From the NCBI GenBank assembly GCA_905116865.2, contig CAJHNH020002079.1:550366-614365 (forward strand): 64,000 nt of DNA, read 5' to 3'. The position numbers and the translations under genes were made by a program. Below are positions 21,380-30,880 of the stretch, piece after piece; the stretch's first letter is position 1; each line of letters begins with the position of its first letter. The notes under the pieces were generated by a model. The model worked only from the letters and a program-made list of their open reading frames with translations, ran no database searches and had not been told where the DNA came from. The stretch is from Candidula unifasciata (Eukaryota > Mollusca > Gastropoda > Stylommatophora > Geomitridae).

Positions 21380-21935
21380 AAAAAAAAAAGTTGAGATACA
21401 TTAGACACCCTCTGAGACAAGTGGGAGGTTATAATATCTCCAATCGCGGCTTCAAAGGCCAAACTGCCACACAGGCAGTAATTGAATCAGACTCCATGAA
21501 TATGCTTCAGAAGATAGCAAGATGCGGTATGCGCTCTGAATAGGTAGAAAGCATTCGAAAATCGCACTTAACCTCCATAACCTGGATCTACACACCGGGT
21601 CATGCGGGCGTAAAGGGAAATGAGCGAGCGGACCAGCTGGCAAGCATTGTACTAAGGCATGTGGGAAGAAGCATGGACAGAGCAGACATCGTCATTGCTG
21701 TAAGGACTCGGCTAGTGGATACTGAGGAATTCCTGACACTAACACGATTGCGTGACATGGGATTAAAGCATGGTGAAGCACGTCTATGCCGTCTTCTAAG
21801 TCGAAAAAGGAGACAATGTAGCCAGCTTCTCATGTGAACAATTAGTAGAAGTACTTTGGGGTGGTTGCTGCGTCGGAGGACTGAGCATGCATGTGACTGC
21901 CCAATGTGCAGTGACGTCGACTGATAATATAACAT
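21380..21935 (+). pseudogene. RNase H-type LINE, 3' part
   Basis: Fragments read ATQAVIESDSMNMLQKIARC, WIYTPGHAGVKGNERADQLA, RADIVIAVRTRLVDTEEFLT and CPMCSDVD, with stops. They match the 41.3-kb domain (SDSINMLQKIATC, YTPGHAGVNVNERADQLAS, TRADIINALRIRL). The sequence after the stop, AGAAGTACTTTGGGGTGGTT, is shared with 26,960 and, inverted, 41,250. It ends in GATAATATAACATA and meets an inverted copy at 21,936. Confidence 0.8.
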
Positions 21936-22095
21936 AGCGTTGATGATATTTGCTCTGTCCATACTTCTTCCCACATGCGTTGGCGCATGACTTGCCAGTT
22001 GGTCCGCTCGCCCATTACCCTTTACGCCAACAAGACCAGGTATTTAGATCAAGGTGAGGGAGGTTAAGTACGATTTTTTCGAATGCTCACTACCC
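21936..22095 (-). pseudogene. Inverted RNase H LINE fragment
   Basis: GCGTTGATGATATTTGCTCT through GCATGACTTGCCAGTTGGTC to TACGATTTTTTCGAATGC is the reverse complement of the 21.55-21.70 kb segment, with about 10-15 percent divergence. It preserves the uninterrupted site at which an S1 element sits in the related copy at 26.2-26.8 kb. It joins the foreign block at 22,096. Confidence 0.7.
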
Positions 22096-22760
22096 CTTTA
22101 CATGATTAGGCAGAGATTTTGTGGTCGGTCCACACAGACTTTGTCTGCAACCCAGCATTGGGCCGCTGGCAAGCGGTTGAAAAACACTGCTAAATAGGAC
22201 ACCGGGTGTTTGTTGAGAGACCACTGGAGGGTCATGGGTCGTGCTGGTTTCATGACCTTAGCTTCTAGGTCAGCGGTTACAAAACTGAGAATTCCTATAA
22301 TTAAACAACTGAGAACGATAGTCGAACGCAGGGCTGCCAATGATGTGTTTTTGCCCCCAGATCTGGGTTTTTATTAGACTCCTTGGATTCACATTTTGAA
22401 ATCTGGGTTTTTCAAAAATATATCCTTTTATAAAAGTGGGTAAATATTTCGTTTCGTTATTATACAATTTGAACTGTTTAACAATCTGGTTTGTTTTTAT
22501 CCTAGGTATTGTTTAGGTTTTTTTTTTCCAGCTTAGCTGGGTTTTTTTTTTAAATCCCACTGGCAGCCCTGGTAAAACGGAACGATATTTGGGAAACGAT
22601 GGAAGACGATAGCAAAGCACATCCCGAAATGGATAGCTGGTGAAGGCTTCAGTGCAACAGCTGTTCAATGACGGTTCACGCCCAGGTGACATCATTATAC
22701 ACACCGATTGAGCGGTTTGAACAAATAGTTTCACTGCACAGGTGAATGGATTTTTTTTTT
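22096..22760 (-). mobile_element. Foreign block shared with 25.81-26.09 kb
   Basis: The reverse complement of this block matches 25,810-26,090: CCAGCTATCC..TTTCGGGATG, ACCGCTGACCTAGAAGCTAA, CAGTGTTTTTCAACCGCTTG and TCTCTGCCTAATCATGTAA. In both places it joins the same position of the RNase H LINE. The CAGTGTTTTTCAACC motif is hAT-end-like and recurs near 47,095 (minus). It is interrupted here by the MITE at 22,329-22,571. Confidence 0.65.
22329..22571. mobile_element. hAT-type MITE, 243 bp, with empty site elsewhere in the window
   Basis: Ends CAGGGCTGCCA (22,329) and TGGCAGCCCTG (to 22,571) are perfect 11-bp inverted repeats. Flanks GTCGAACG (22,321-22,328) and GTAAAACG (22,572-22,579) look like one diverged 8-bp duplication. 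The related block at 25.8 kb has a single site reading GTAGAACG on the minus strand (25,884-25,891) and no insert. A lone left end, CAGGGCTGCCAATG plus CCCCCAGATCTGGG, is at 35,551-35,590. Confidence 0.85.
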
Positions 22761-22839
22761 AACTTGCATTAACGCTACAGCATACAGCATGATTTCCGAT
22801 GGCTAAATAGAAGAAGATTGGGTTTTTTCTTTTGTTCAC

Positions 22840-22985
22840 CATAATCTCAGCAATGGAAGCAGTGGTAGACCACGCGAGAGATGGATAGACCGAAAATCTT
22901 AGGCCGCAAATACCGGCATCTACGTAGCACATGGACAAGGTCGCACCCGATGCTTCTTTAAAACCTTACCCTGAAAGGCAAGACG
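22840..22985 (+). pseudogene. LINE C-terminal scrap preceding a triplet array
   Basis: Translation NGSSGRPRERWIDRKS resembles the GRPRERWID motif at the end of endonuclease-RT LINE proteins, followed by about 100 bases of 3' sequence ending GGTACTGGAGGAGG. It leads directly into the array at 22,986. Confidence 0.5.
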
Positions 22986-23608
<623 letters not shown>

Positions 23609-23840
23609 ATATTCATATCACATTGACAAGCTGTCAGTTTTACATAAAAAGCCACCAGATGAAGACATATAATAAGTAAATGCGAATGGTCTCACATTAA
23701 AAGATATCGTAAGTAGTCATATATAAAGACAAGCCATCTGTTTCACCTTCAGGACATTGCAGAACCAACCTCTGCATTTGTTTGCTGTTGTGGTTTTTCC
23801 AGGCAAATTTTACGTTACGTTTTTGCCAAGTGCTTCTCTT

Positions 23841-23960
23841 TTGTGTTCGCCCAATCTCGGGGACTGGAAATATCGCCCAGAGTTCCTGGAAAAGTCCAAT
23901 GTTATGGGAGAGGGGGGAGAGGGTGGTCGGTGTTTATTTCACACCCAAACGCCCTTTTAG
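23841..23960. mobile_element. MITE fragment related to 37.2 kb
   Basis: TGTTCGCCCAATCTCGGGGA, GAGTTCCTGGAAAAGTCCAA, GGTGTTTATTTCACACC parallel the 37,223-37,374 element. The second inverted end is missing. A fragment of S3 tail (GGACATTGCAGAACCAAC) lies just before, at 23,751-23,768. Confidence 0.4.
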
Positions 23961-24112
23961 TTACTGGGTACGATGAGCACGGAGCCACTAGGATGGCTGC
24001 TGCATCCGAGGACGGAGCGTAAATGGTTCGGACCCATGTGCTACTGTGTCGATACGGATTAGAAGCAACAATTCAGATATAACACCAAGTGGCAAGATGT
24101 TGAAGCTAAAAA

Positions 24113-24902
24113 AGTGCCACTCCAGTATTCGTCATCACTCCGTTCCTGAATGGAGGATGAATATTATAAAGGGCGAATATCAAACGAGTTTTTTTTTTTT
24201 TTTTTTTAGGAATTAATTAGAAATTGTGTATTACGTTGCCAGCTCTAGTCTTTAACACCTTTAAAATTTGTGCACTTAAAAATCGATATCGGAAATACTT
24301 GCAAATGTAAATTAATTACGTATTAACCACAGCACTTATTTTTGCTTTATTATTAATCCTGGTGATGTAAATATACTGTAGGCCTACATAAATACATTTT
24401 GTTTTTGATTTACCTTCTCGGTGATAAACAAAATAGCTACTATTTGGAAGGGCAGTCACCTTTCATTGTGACATCAGGTAATATCACTTCTGGTAATTCC
24501 TGTCCTGATAACTCACCATCATTTCCAGACGATACTCCAGCACAAGTTTTTTTTTTTTTTTAAGTTATCCAATGTTGTTTGATTTGTTCGATTATTTAAA
24601 AAAAAATCATGAAAGTGTCCAACCACATCGTATTCAGATGAATGTATATGCTTATTAACTAAAGTAAAGTTTGGGTGTCATTTTTCGATGAAAATCTGCA
24701 TTTTTGCCCAAGTAGACAGCCACTACTTCATTTCAGCACTTGGAACCGGCCTATCATTGTCTTTTTACTGGTCTGATGACTCACTAGCCACGTCGGAAGA
24801 GGGACGATTATTGATTTTTTGGATAAGTATCAAACAAAATACGTCAGCGGGAAAAAAAACAGCACTTTAAATACTTAGGTGGACGAATACTGGAGTTCCA
24901 CT
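24113..24902. mobile_element. Possible 790-bp inverted-repeat element
   Basis: The left AGTGCCACTCCAGTATTCGT (24,113) is matched by the reverse complement of 24,876-24,902, AGTGGAACTCCAGTATTCGT. This gives about 20 of 24 positions paired at the two edges. No clear target duplication was found. The 60-codon frame inside has no recognised motif. It could be a MITE or an inverted pair of another repeat. Confidence 0.45.
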
Positions 24903-25218
24903 ACGTATAAAGGCTTCGCATGTCATTATTTCAATTACCAACCCTGTTTAGCGGGTGTAGCTAGCAAGAAAGTCTTCTTGTACAAACTCTGTGAGAACGA
25001 ACAATAAAATCCATTCATAAATACAGGCTTTTCATCCGCTTATCTCTAGTATGTGACATGTTGTCAGGGTCTAAGAGTTGTTAGCTGAGATTGATTTGAA
25101 CGGGGGAGTAGGCTGGAGTGCGGCGTTTTCAGCAGAAGATAATAGAAGAAATACGCAGAGCTATTTCTGTTGTCGGGTTCGACAAGTGTTACGTTTTTCA
25201 AAGTTATTTTAATCTTGT

Positions 25219-25425
<207 letters not shown>

Positions 25426-25426
25426 A

Positions 25427-25605
25427 GGAGCGGTTGCCGAGCGCTTACAACTCTCGAGCTATCATGTGGGAGACCTGGGTTCAACCCACAGTAAGTGGAT
25501 TGAGTATTTCTTTCGGGGCAAAATCAAACATCCAAACCTGTACGGTCCATGTGGCCCTACATCCTCAAGCTCTACAACAAGAGATAAATACAGACAGTGG
25601 TGACA

Positions 25606-25608
<3 letters not shown>
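25427..25608 (+). mobile_element. tRNA-like SINE (S9) inside a (TA)n array
   Basis: AGCGGTTGCCGAGCGCTTAC resembles box A of a Leu/Ser-type tRNA, and GGGTTCAACCC (25,478-25,488) resembles box B about 45 bases on. An unrelated body of 110 bases follows, and the unit ends at CAGTTTT with TA repeats on both sides (25,425 and 25,609). It is too short of pairing partners for a functional tRNA. Confidence 0.5.

Positions 25609-25689
<81 letters not shown>
25609..25689. repeat. (TA)n continuation
   Basis: About 40 TA units with one phase break at 25,650. Confidence 0.95.
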
Positions 25690-25691
<2 letters not shown>

Positions 25692-25809
25692 CTAATGACA
25701 AACCAGATATTGTAAGATTCCTTTGGGAGCGAGTGATCTGTTAATAAATCACACGTTCCATTTCCACATCTTCAGGCGTCTTGGGCGTATAGTATAATGC
25801 TAAACCAAA

Positions 25810-26090
25810 ATGTTGCACCCAAGTCTGTTTCGCCAGCTATACATTTTGGGATGTGCTCTGCTTTCGTTTCCCAAATATCATTCCGTTCTACCATTCGTTC
25901 TCAGTTTTGTAACCGCTGACCTAGAAGCTAAGGTCAAGAAACCAGCACGACCCATGACCCTTCAGTGGTCTCTCAACAAATACCTGGTTTCCTATTTAGC
26001 AGTGTTCCTAATCCGCTGGCCAGCGGCCCAGGGCTGGGTTGCAGACAGTCCGTGTGGACCGACAACAAAATCTCTGCTTAATCATGTAAC
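25810..26090 (+). mobile_element. Foreign block inserted in an RNase H LINE (copy 2)
   Basis: Plus-orientation relative of 22,096-22,760: GGGATGTGCTCTGCTTTCG, ACCGCTGACCTAGAAGCTAA, CCTTCAGTGGTCTCTCAACA, and ATCATGTAACGGAGTAGAAA at the LINE junction. It lacks the MITE found in the other copy. Confidence 0.65.
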
Positions 26091-26232
26091 GGAGTAGAAA
26101 GTATTCAAGAATCACACTTAACCTCCCTCAGCTGGATCTACAGACCTGGTCATGCTGGCGTAAAGACCACTGAGCAAGAGGACCAACTGGCAATCACTGC
26201 ACCATCGCATGTGGGAAGAAGCACGGACAGAT

Positions 26233-26806
26233 ATCTTCTTCTTCTTTGTGTTCACCAGCTGTAAACTCTGGCGGAAAGTTCTGTTTCTTCTTCTTCTTCT
26301 TCGCGTTCACCAGCTGTAAACTCTGGTGTAAAGTTCTGGTTGTTCGTCCACTTCTGGACTGCAGTCCTGTTCCAGAACCTGAGTGTTGCGTGTGCATCAG
26401 TTTTACAGATCTGATTCAATTGAATGCAGACTGCTGGTTCCTTGCCTCTCAGGCAGATGCACTCCGACTTCAAAGGAAGCTCCCCAGTTAGTCGACTCTT
26501 ACGACATGCTTTTGGGGAGGCAGTGGGTCTATTCTTGTTTTCCCCACAATAGGGCCCCGGAACCCACACGGGGGAAGTTCTGTTTGTTCATCCACTTCTG
26601 GACTGCAGTCCTGTTCCAGAACCTGAGTGTTGCGTGTGCAGACCTGACTCATTTGTATGCAGACTGATGGTTCCTTGCCTCTCAGGCAGATGCACTTCGA
26701 CTTCAAAGAAAGCTCTAAATTAGTTGACTCTTACGACATGCTTTTGGACAGGCAGTGGGTCTATTCTTGTTTTTCCTATAATAGGGCCCTGGAACCCACA
26801 CGGGGA
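26233..26806 (-). mobile_element. Outer S1 element, split by an inner S1
   Basis: The TTC edge and first 45 bases lie at 26,233-26,286, and the rest at 26,575-26,806 (ending GGAACCCACACGGGG). The two parts join at the repeated AAGTTCTGTTT. The outer element itself sits in the RNase H LINE. AGAGCAGATAT follows its far edge, and a shortened version (ACAGATAT) precedes its near edge. Confidence 0.75.
26287..26574 (-). mobile_element. Inner S1 element with 11-bp target duplication
   Basis: The 288-bp unit from CTTCTTCTTCTTCTTCGCG to CACACGGGGG is flanked by AAGTTCTGTTT on both sides (26,276-26,286 and 26,575-26,585). This fixes the ends of the family. On the minus strand it starts CCCCCGTGTGGGTTCC and finishes in (GAA)n, as expected of a target-primed retroposon. 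An open minus-strand frame 26,252-26,569 reads GENKNRPTASPKACRKSR and CKTDAHATLRFWNRTAVQ. Confidence 0.85.
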
Positions 26807-27169
26807 AGAGCAGATATCATAAACGCTGTACGAAGTGGGCTAAGGATAATGACGAATCTTTGACACTAACACGACTGCGTGACATGAGAGTGAAGCATGG
26901 TGAAGCACTTCTATAACGCCTTAGAAGCCGAGATAGGAGCCGTTATAATCTCTAATGGGAACAATTAGTAGAAACACCTTGGAATGGTTGCTGCATCGGA
27001 GGACTGAGCACGCATGGGAATGCCCAGTGTGCAGGGACGTCGATTGTGATAACATAACAGGGTCGGTAGTTTACCTCTTCCATGATTGCATGTCAGTCGT
27101 TTAAAACGAATTCTGTCCGTATCCCATAGATGTGGGTTTCAAGTTGTACGATAGACATGGTTAAAGAAT

Positions 27170-27500
27170 ACATCTTCGTAGCTTCCAAGAAAGTTTTCAC
27201 TAATTTACCACCTGTGCATGTTTCAACACTCTGTTAACATAGAGACAAAAATGCCAGGCCTAGCATGGACATCATTTCATTATTAGTCCCCAGTTTGTAC
27301 GAAACAACAACAACTTAAACTCTAGAATTTGTCGATCCATTGGAATCAATGTTAAAGCAGTTTTACTACATCGCTCCACTGTCTTCTTGGTCTGCCTCAA
27401 TGTTTACGGCCATTCAGCTCCCTTGTATACACAGTCTTTCCCTCGTCGTCATCCGATATTTTCAAACCCCCGCCCCAGGCATTTCAGTCCATTAGCTCTC
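27170..27500 (-). pseudogene. LINE RT C-terminal fragments
   Basis: Minus-strand pieces such as GCTTCCAAGAAAGTTTTCAC with CTAATTTACCACCTGTGCAT resemble the RT end seen at 20.75 kb (TTCCAAAATTTGTTTGCTAA, TTTACCAACTGTCCATGATT). The following CTGTCTTCTTGGTCTGCCTC stretch (27,380) also fits a LINE C-terminus. Weak. Confidence 0.4.
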
Positions 27501-27680
27501 ACGATGCCCGAGATTAATGATGATACGAATAGACCATGATCCGCAGTCCTATTAGGGTAAGTACAAGAAGCACTCGAGTGGGAACGAAGTGTACAGAAGA
27601 AGACTGGGAGTCTGATAGAAACCCACTACCAACACTGATGAGATAGGCAAGAGGCACCGTTCTATATTGACGGACGGATG

Positions 27681-27845
27681 GACCGACCGACCGACCGACC
27701 GACCGACCGACCGACCGACCGACCGACCGACCGACCGACCGACCGACCGACCGACCGACCGACCGACCGACCGACCGACCGACCGACCGACCGACCGACC
27801 GACCGACCGACCGACCGACCGACCGACCGACCGACCGACCGACCG
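27681..27845. repeat. (GACC)n array with a flank shared with 44.7 kb
   Basis: About 41 perfect GACC units, preceded by CGGACGGATG. The right flank GCTCACTTCCTGAACACCGT TTTACCTG (27,855-27,882) matches 44,676-44,703 at 27 of 28 bases. That second site follows a GACA/GCCA/GATA array. Confidence 0.95.
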
Positions 27846-27883
27846 TGAGGAAGATGCTCACTTCCTGAACACCGTTTTACCTG

Positions 27884-28104
27884 TATATTATATTTTATAG
27901 ACCAAACAGCACTTGGTAGGTGATGTGGTCAGCATCACGCCGGCCGCCTTTACTTCCCAGGACTGTACTTGATACCCACTCAAGGCTGGGTCGACCTGGT
28001 AGCCAAGGTCATTTTGGAGAAAAAGTCCGGACCCTGTGAGGACCCGAACCCAGAGCCTTCCGATTTGCAGGCGAGCGTCTAGCCGCTAGACCACGGCGGC
28101 TCGC
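27884..28104 (-). mobile_element. S2 SINE, minus copy, full head
   Basis: On the minus strand it begins AGCCGCCGTGGTCTAGCGGC (tRNA-like head) with GGGTTCGGGTCC as box B. It runs through GGTCGACCCAGCCTTGAGTG and GATGCTGACCACATCACC to CTATAAAATATA. Matches 46,721-46,990. Confidence 0.75.
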
Positions 28105-28477
28105 TCTCACTCTTTCTCTCTCTTTCTCCCTATCTCCCTTCTCCCACTCTCTATATATACATATCTCCCTTCTCTCTATTTATCTCCCTTCTCTCTCTAT
28201 ATATATATAAGACCAAGAAGAAGATGGATTGAAGGAGTCACGGACAACTTGAGACTTCATAACATCACGGCATATGAAGCGACTGAGCGCGCCCTGGCTC
28301 GGTTGCCGATCATCTGATAGACTGCGACGCCTAGCGGCACAAGCAGATTTTGACAAAAGAAGAAGATATATATATATATCCCTTCTCTCTCTCTTTCTCT
28401 CTATCTCCCTTCTCTTTCTCTCTTTCTCTCTTTCTCTCTATCTCCCTTCTCTCTCTCTCTCTCTCTCTCAATATATA

Positions 28478-28548
<71 letters not shown>

Positions 28549-28672
28549 CTCTCTCTCTCTATCTATCTCCCTTCTCCCTCTCTCTATATATATATATATA
28601 TCTCCCTTATCTCTCTCTTTCTCTCTATCTATCTCCCTTCTCTCTCTCTCTCTCTTTCTCTCTATCTATCTC

Positions 28673-28759
<87 letters not shown>

Positions 28760-28775
28760 TGTGTGTGTGTGTGAG
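28105..28775. repeat. TC/TA low-complexity tract
   Basis: Alternating CTCTCT, CTTTCTCTCTATCTCCCTTC and (TA)n blocks, with long TA runs at 28,485-28,540 and 28,704-28,756. Split by the LINE end at 28,205-28,367. Confidence 0.95.
28205..28367 (+). pseudogene. LINE 3' end inserted in a TC/TA tract
   Basis: AGAAGATGGATTGAAGGAGT, CATATGAAGCGACTGAGCGC and CTAGCGGCACAAGCAGATTT end in TGACAAAAGAAGAAGA. The same 150 bases occur on the minus strand at 49,695-49,850, where they encode RWIIGVTDNLRLHNITAYEA and end identically. TATATA and TCCCTTCTCTCT lie on both sides. Confidence 0.8.
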
Positions 28776-28894
28776 TGTATATACTATATCTCATCACCCA
28801 GATTCGCCTGGAATAGTGAAAGAATGTCTTATTCTCCAGTCCTCTACCTCATCCTGGATTCCACCGCTGCACTATGTGTAGTTTAAAAAAAAAG

Positions 28895-29283
28895 TCATTC
28901 GCGTATCATTGAGGAAAATCATTGGAGCTTTTGAATTGAAATGTTAAAGACAAATTCTTAGAATACCATGGATCAGGAAGAGGAAAAACATCCACATTCT
29001 GAACGAGTTGAACATCAAGGAGAACTGGCTCGTAAACAGCATCCTGTCCCGAAAGTTGAAGTATTTTGGCCACATCAAACGTCATGGTGGCTTGGAAAAG
29101 ACGGTGATGGAAGGTGCAGTTTGTGGAAGGCGAGGCAGGGGTCGACCATCGCGAATATGGATACAGGACATTGAAGAAGCATTGGCATTGAAATCACATG
29201 GGACCGGAGAGCTGGCTAGGGAAAGGGATACTTTCAGGCGTGCCGTAAAGAGAGCGACGTTCTGTAAAGGACTTGCTGACTGA
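28895..29283 (+). pseudogene. LINE RT C-terminus
   Basis: Frame 29,008-29,283 reads LSRKLKYFGHIKRHGGLEKT, VCGRRGRGRPSRIWIQDIEE and RDTFRRAVKRATFCKGLAD. RKLKYFGHIxR and GRRGRGRPxxxW are hallmark motifs of the end of many endonuclease-RT proteins. The upstream part (QILRIPWIRKRKNIHILNEL) is in another frame. Ends at a stop abutting a minus-strand S3 copy. Confidence 0.75.
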
Positions 29284-29485
29284 TGAGTTGCGTTTCCTTT
29301 ACAGGACGTTGCAGAAGCAACTCTAGCATCTTTTGGCTGCTGATGTTTTTCTAGGCAAATTTACATCCAGTAGCTGCTTTCTGGACGTTATGCTACTCGA
29401 TACCACTGTCGAAACCAATACAAGGCGCAAGGCCCGCAGCTGGAATTGAACCCGGCGCCCCAGTGTTACGAAGCCACAGAATATG
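29283..29485 (-). mobile_element. S3 SINE, minus copy, complete
   Basis: On the minus strand: CTGTGGCTTCGTAACACTGG head, box B GGGTTCAATTCC, AGCTGCGGGCC, and the 3' end ACGTCCTGTAAAGGAAACGC. The same structure is seen in plus at 46,418-46,640. Partial copies at 33,294-33,430, 63,265-63,365, 23,735-23,830 and 48,541-48,568. Confidence 0.65.
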
Positions 29486-29674
29486 TAGGCCTGGTATAGG
29501 GGTCTTTAAAAAAACATATTTACTTCATCTTTGTCTCCACCGCTGCCGTATAATTAGTCATTCCTCCTAAGTGCACACAAGGCATCCCCTGTAGTACTAA
29601 CACACGTATTTAACAGTTTAGGAGACAGACAAATGTATATTCTAAGACACATAGAGATATGTGTTTTTTAGACT

Positions 29675-30071
29675 AGGTCGACCTGGCAGCAAAGGTCGGT
29701 TTTGAAAAAAAAATGCCTTTATGCGAATTTGAACATGAGACCCTCGAGTCTGTAGGCTTGTATCTCGTCGGCAATGGCCTCCCAAGCCAGATCATTAGAG
29801 TATAAAAAAAATTAAGGAACCTTTTCCACACCTTTAGGCGATTTGGGCATATAGGGCTAGACCTGTATTTTATAGACCATTCAGCACTTGGCTAGTTATG
29901 TGGTAAGCATCACACCGGTCGCCTTTACTTCCCAGGACTTTACCTAGGACCCTCTCAAAGCTGAGTCAGCCTGGCAGCCAAGGCAAATTTTGGAGATAAT
30001 AAGCCCAGTTCCGTTCGGACTTAAACCCACGACCCTCCCATCCGGAGGCAAGAGTCTAGCCAAACCAGATT
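29675..30071 (-). mobile_element. Two S2 SINEs in tandem
   Basis: A 5' part (29,675-29,795: GGTCGACCTGGCAGCAAAGG to the decayed head) is followed by a complete minus copy (29,812-30,071) starting CACACCTTTAGGCGATTTGG and ending near GAGTCTAGCC. Both heads keep the minus-strand GTCTAG motif. Confidence 0.65.
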
Positions 30072-30072
30072 A

Positions 30073-30410
30073 TTACCCCACTGACATATTTGCCTTCATA
30101 TTCTTCCACATTCTCTGACAAGAAACGAAATAAAAATTACTTCCTGGCCAAATCAATAGATCTTTAGTCAAATAGCCTAGTTCATTATGTATACAATTAT
30201 TGCAGAATACAGGGGTCTGCGTCCAACTAGAATCCTTGAACTTATGACTTCGATAACCCCATTGACACCCAGCCCCCACCTTGAGATAACCGCCAAGCAG
30301 ACATGCAAATGGAATATCAATGTCACATTCTGGACGGCTTTGAATATCTGGCTTATCCGGTGAGTGTTTGGTTGCCACAGCAACACAGAACGAGAATTCC
30401 CGATGAAAGG
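30073..30410 (-). CDS. Possible coding exon, cysteine-rich, unknown product
   Basis: On the minus strand an 18-base T run plus CTTCAG forms a textbook splice acceptor ending at 30,411. The next 338 bases are open for 111 codons before TAATAA (30,073). The peptide begins FHREFSFCVAVATKHSPDKP and includes ECDIDIPFACLLGG, GCQWGYRSHKFKDSSW, FCNNCIHNELGYL and WPGSNFYFVSCQRMW. It has seven cysteines and several tryptophans, unlike the low-complexity frames around it. GGGGTAATA at the end could be a donor (GG|GTAATA) instead of a stop. An S2 SINE starts within a few bases of that end. No family is recognised and there is no second exon in view, so a chance frame or an untested repeat remains possible. 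Confidence 0.35.
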
Positions 30411-30550
30411 CTGAAGAAAAAAAAAAAAAAAACACTGTTCGGGTTTTTCTCTGAGGCTTAGCAGTTTGTGTTATTGCCTGGTAAGTCAGTGGTCATATTT
30501 CGGTCACCTAGGTGAATTTTTTCCCACATGTCATGTCTCTGACTACAACT

Positions 30551-30610
30551 TATTGGACCCTTTTCCACGCCGTTAGGCGTATTGGGCATATAGGGCTAGA
30601 CTCTTACAAC
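30551..30610 (-). mobile_element. Solo S2 tail
   Basis: CCACGCCGTTAGGCGTATTG plus CATATAGGGCTAGAC is the S2 3' end alone (minus). A similar scrap lies at 25,770-25,800. Confidence 0.5.
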
Positions 30611-30712
30611 TAATGAGCGGAAAATCATAACAACAGGTAGGATATGTATTATAAGAATTACCGGAATAACAAAAAGGAAACAATTTTTTTATGTGAATTA
30701 ACTAGAAGAGAG

Positions 30713-30880
30713 GAAGCCGCCGTGGTGTAGTGACTAGACGCTCGCATGCCGATCCCTAGGTCGTGGATTCAAGTCCATACGGACCTGGACTTTTTTTTTT
30801 AAATTACCTTGGCTCTTTGGTAGGCCGAGCCTAAAGCGGGTACCAGGTGAAGACCTGGATAGTAAGCGCTGCCGGTGTAA
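30713..30880 (+). mobile_element. S2 SINE head fused to a 22-bp minisatellite
   Basis: GCCGCCGTGGTGTAGTGACT head, box B GGATTCAAGTCC, then ACCTTGGCTCTTTGG, GCGGGTACCAGG and GCTGCCGGTGTAAAGG. The normal continuation GGTGTGATGCTGACC is replaced by the minisatellite at 30,878. Confidence 0.7.

Larger units (their letters stand above)
26090..27060 (+). pseudogene. RNase H-type LINE broken by nested S1 elements
   Basis: LINE sequence resumes at about 26,090 (AGTATTCAAGAATCACACTT, with RPGHAGVKTTEQEDQL in translation). It is cut at about 26,232 by S1 copies and continues at 26,808 as GCAGATATCATAAACGCTGT, then ACACGACTGCGTGACATGAG and, after a stop, HRRTEHAWECPVCRDVDCDN. It ends TGTGATAACATAACAGG. 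It matches the 41.3-kb element in order. It is dead because of frameshifts and insertions. Confidence 0.75.

Noticed and set aside
25427..25500. Functional tRNA gene
   Set aside because: Box A and box B-like motifs are present here and at 781, 32,455, 46,721 and 54,890, but acceptor and anticodon stems do not pair by eye. The units continue into SINE bodies.
27514..27861. GRSV repeat protein on minus
   Set aside because: (GACC)n array only.
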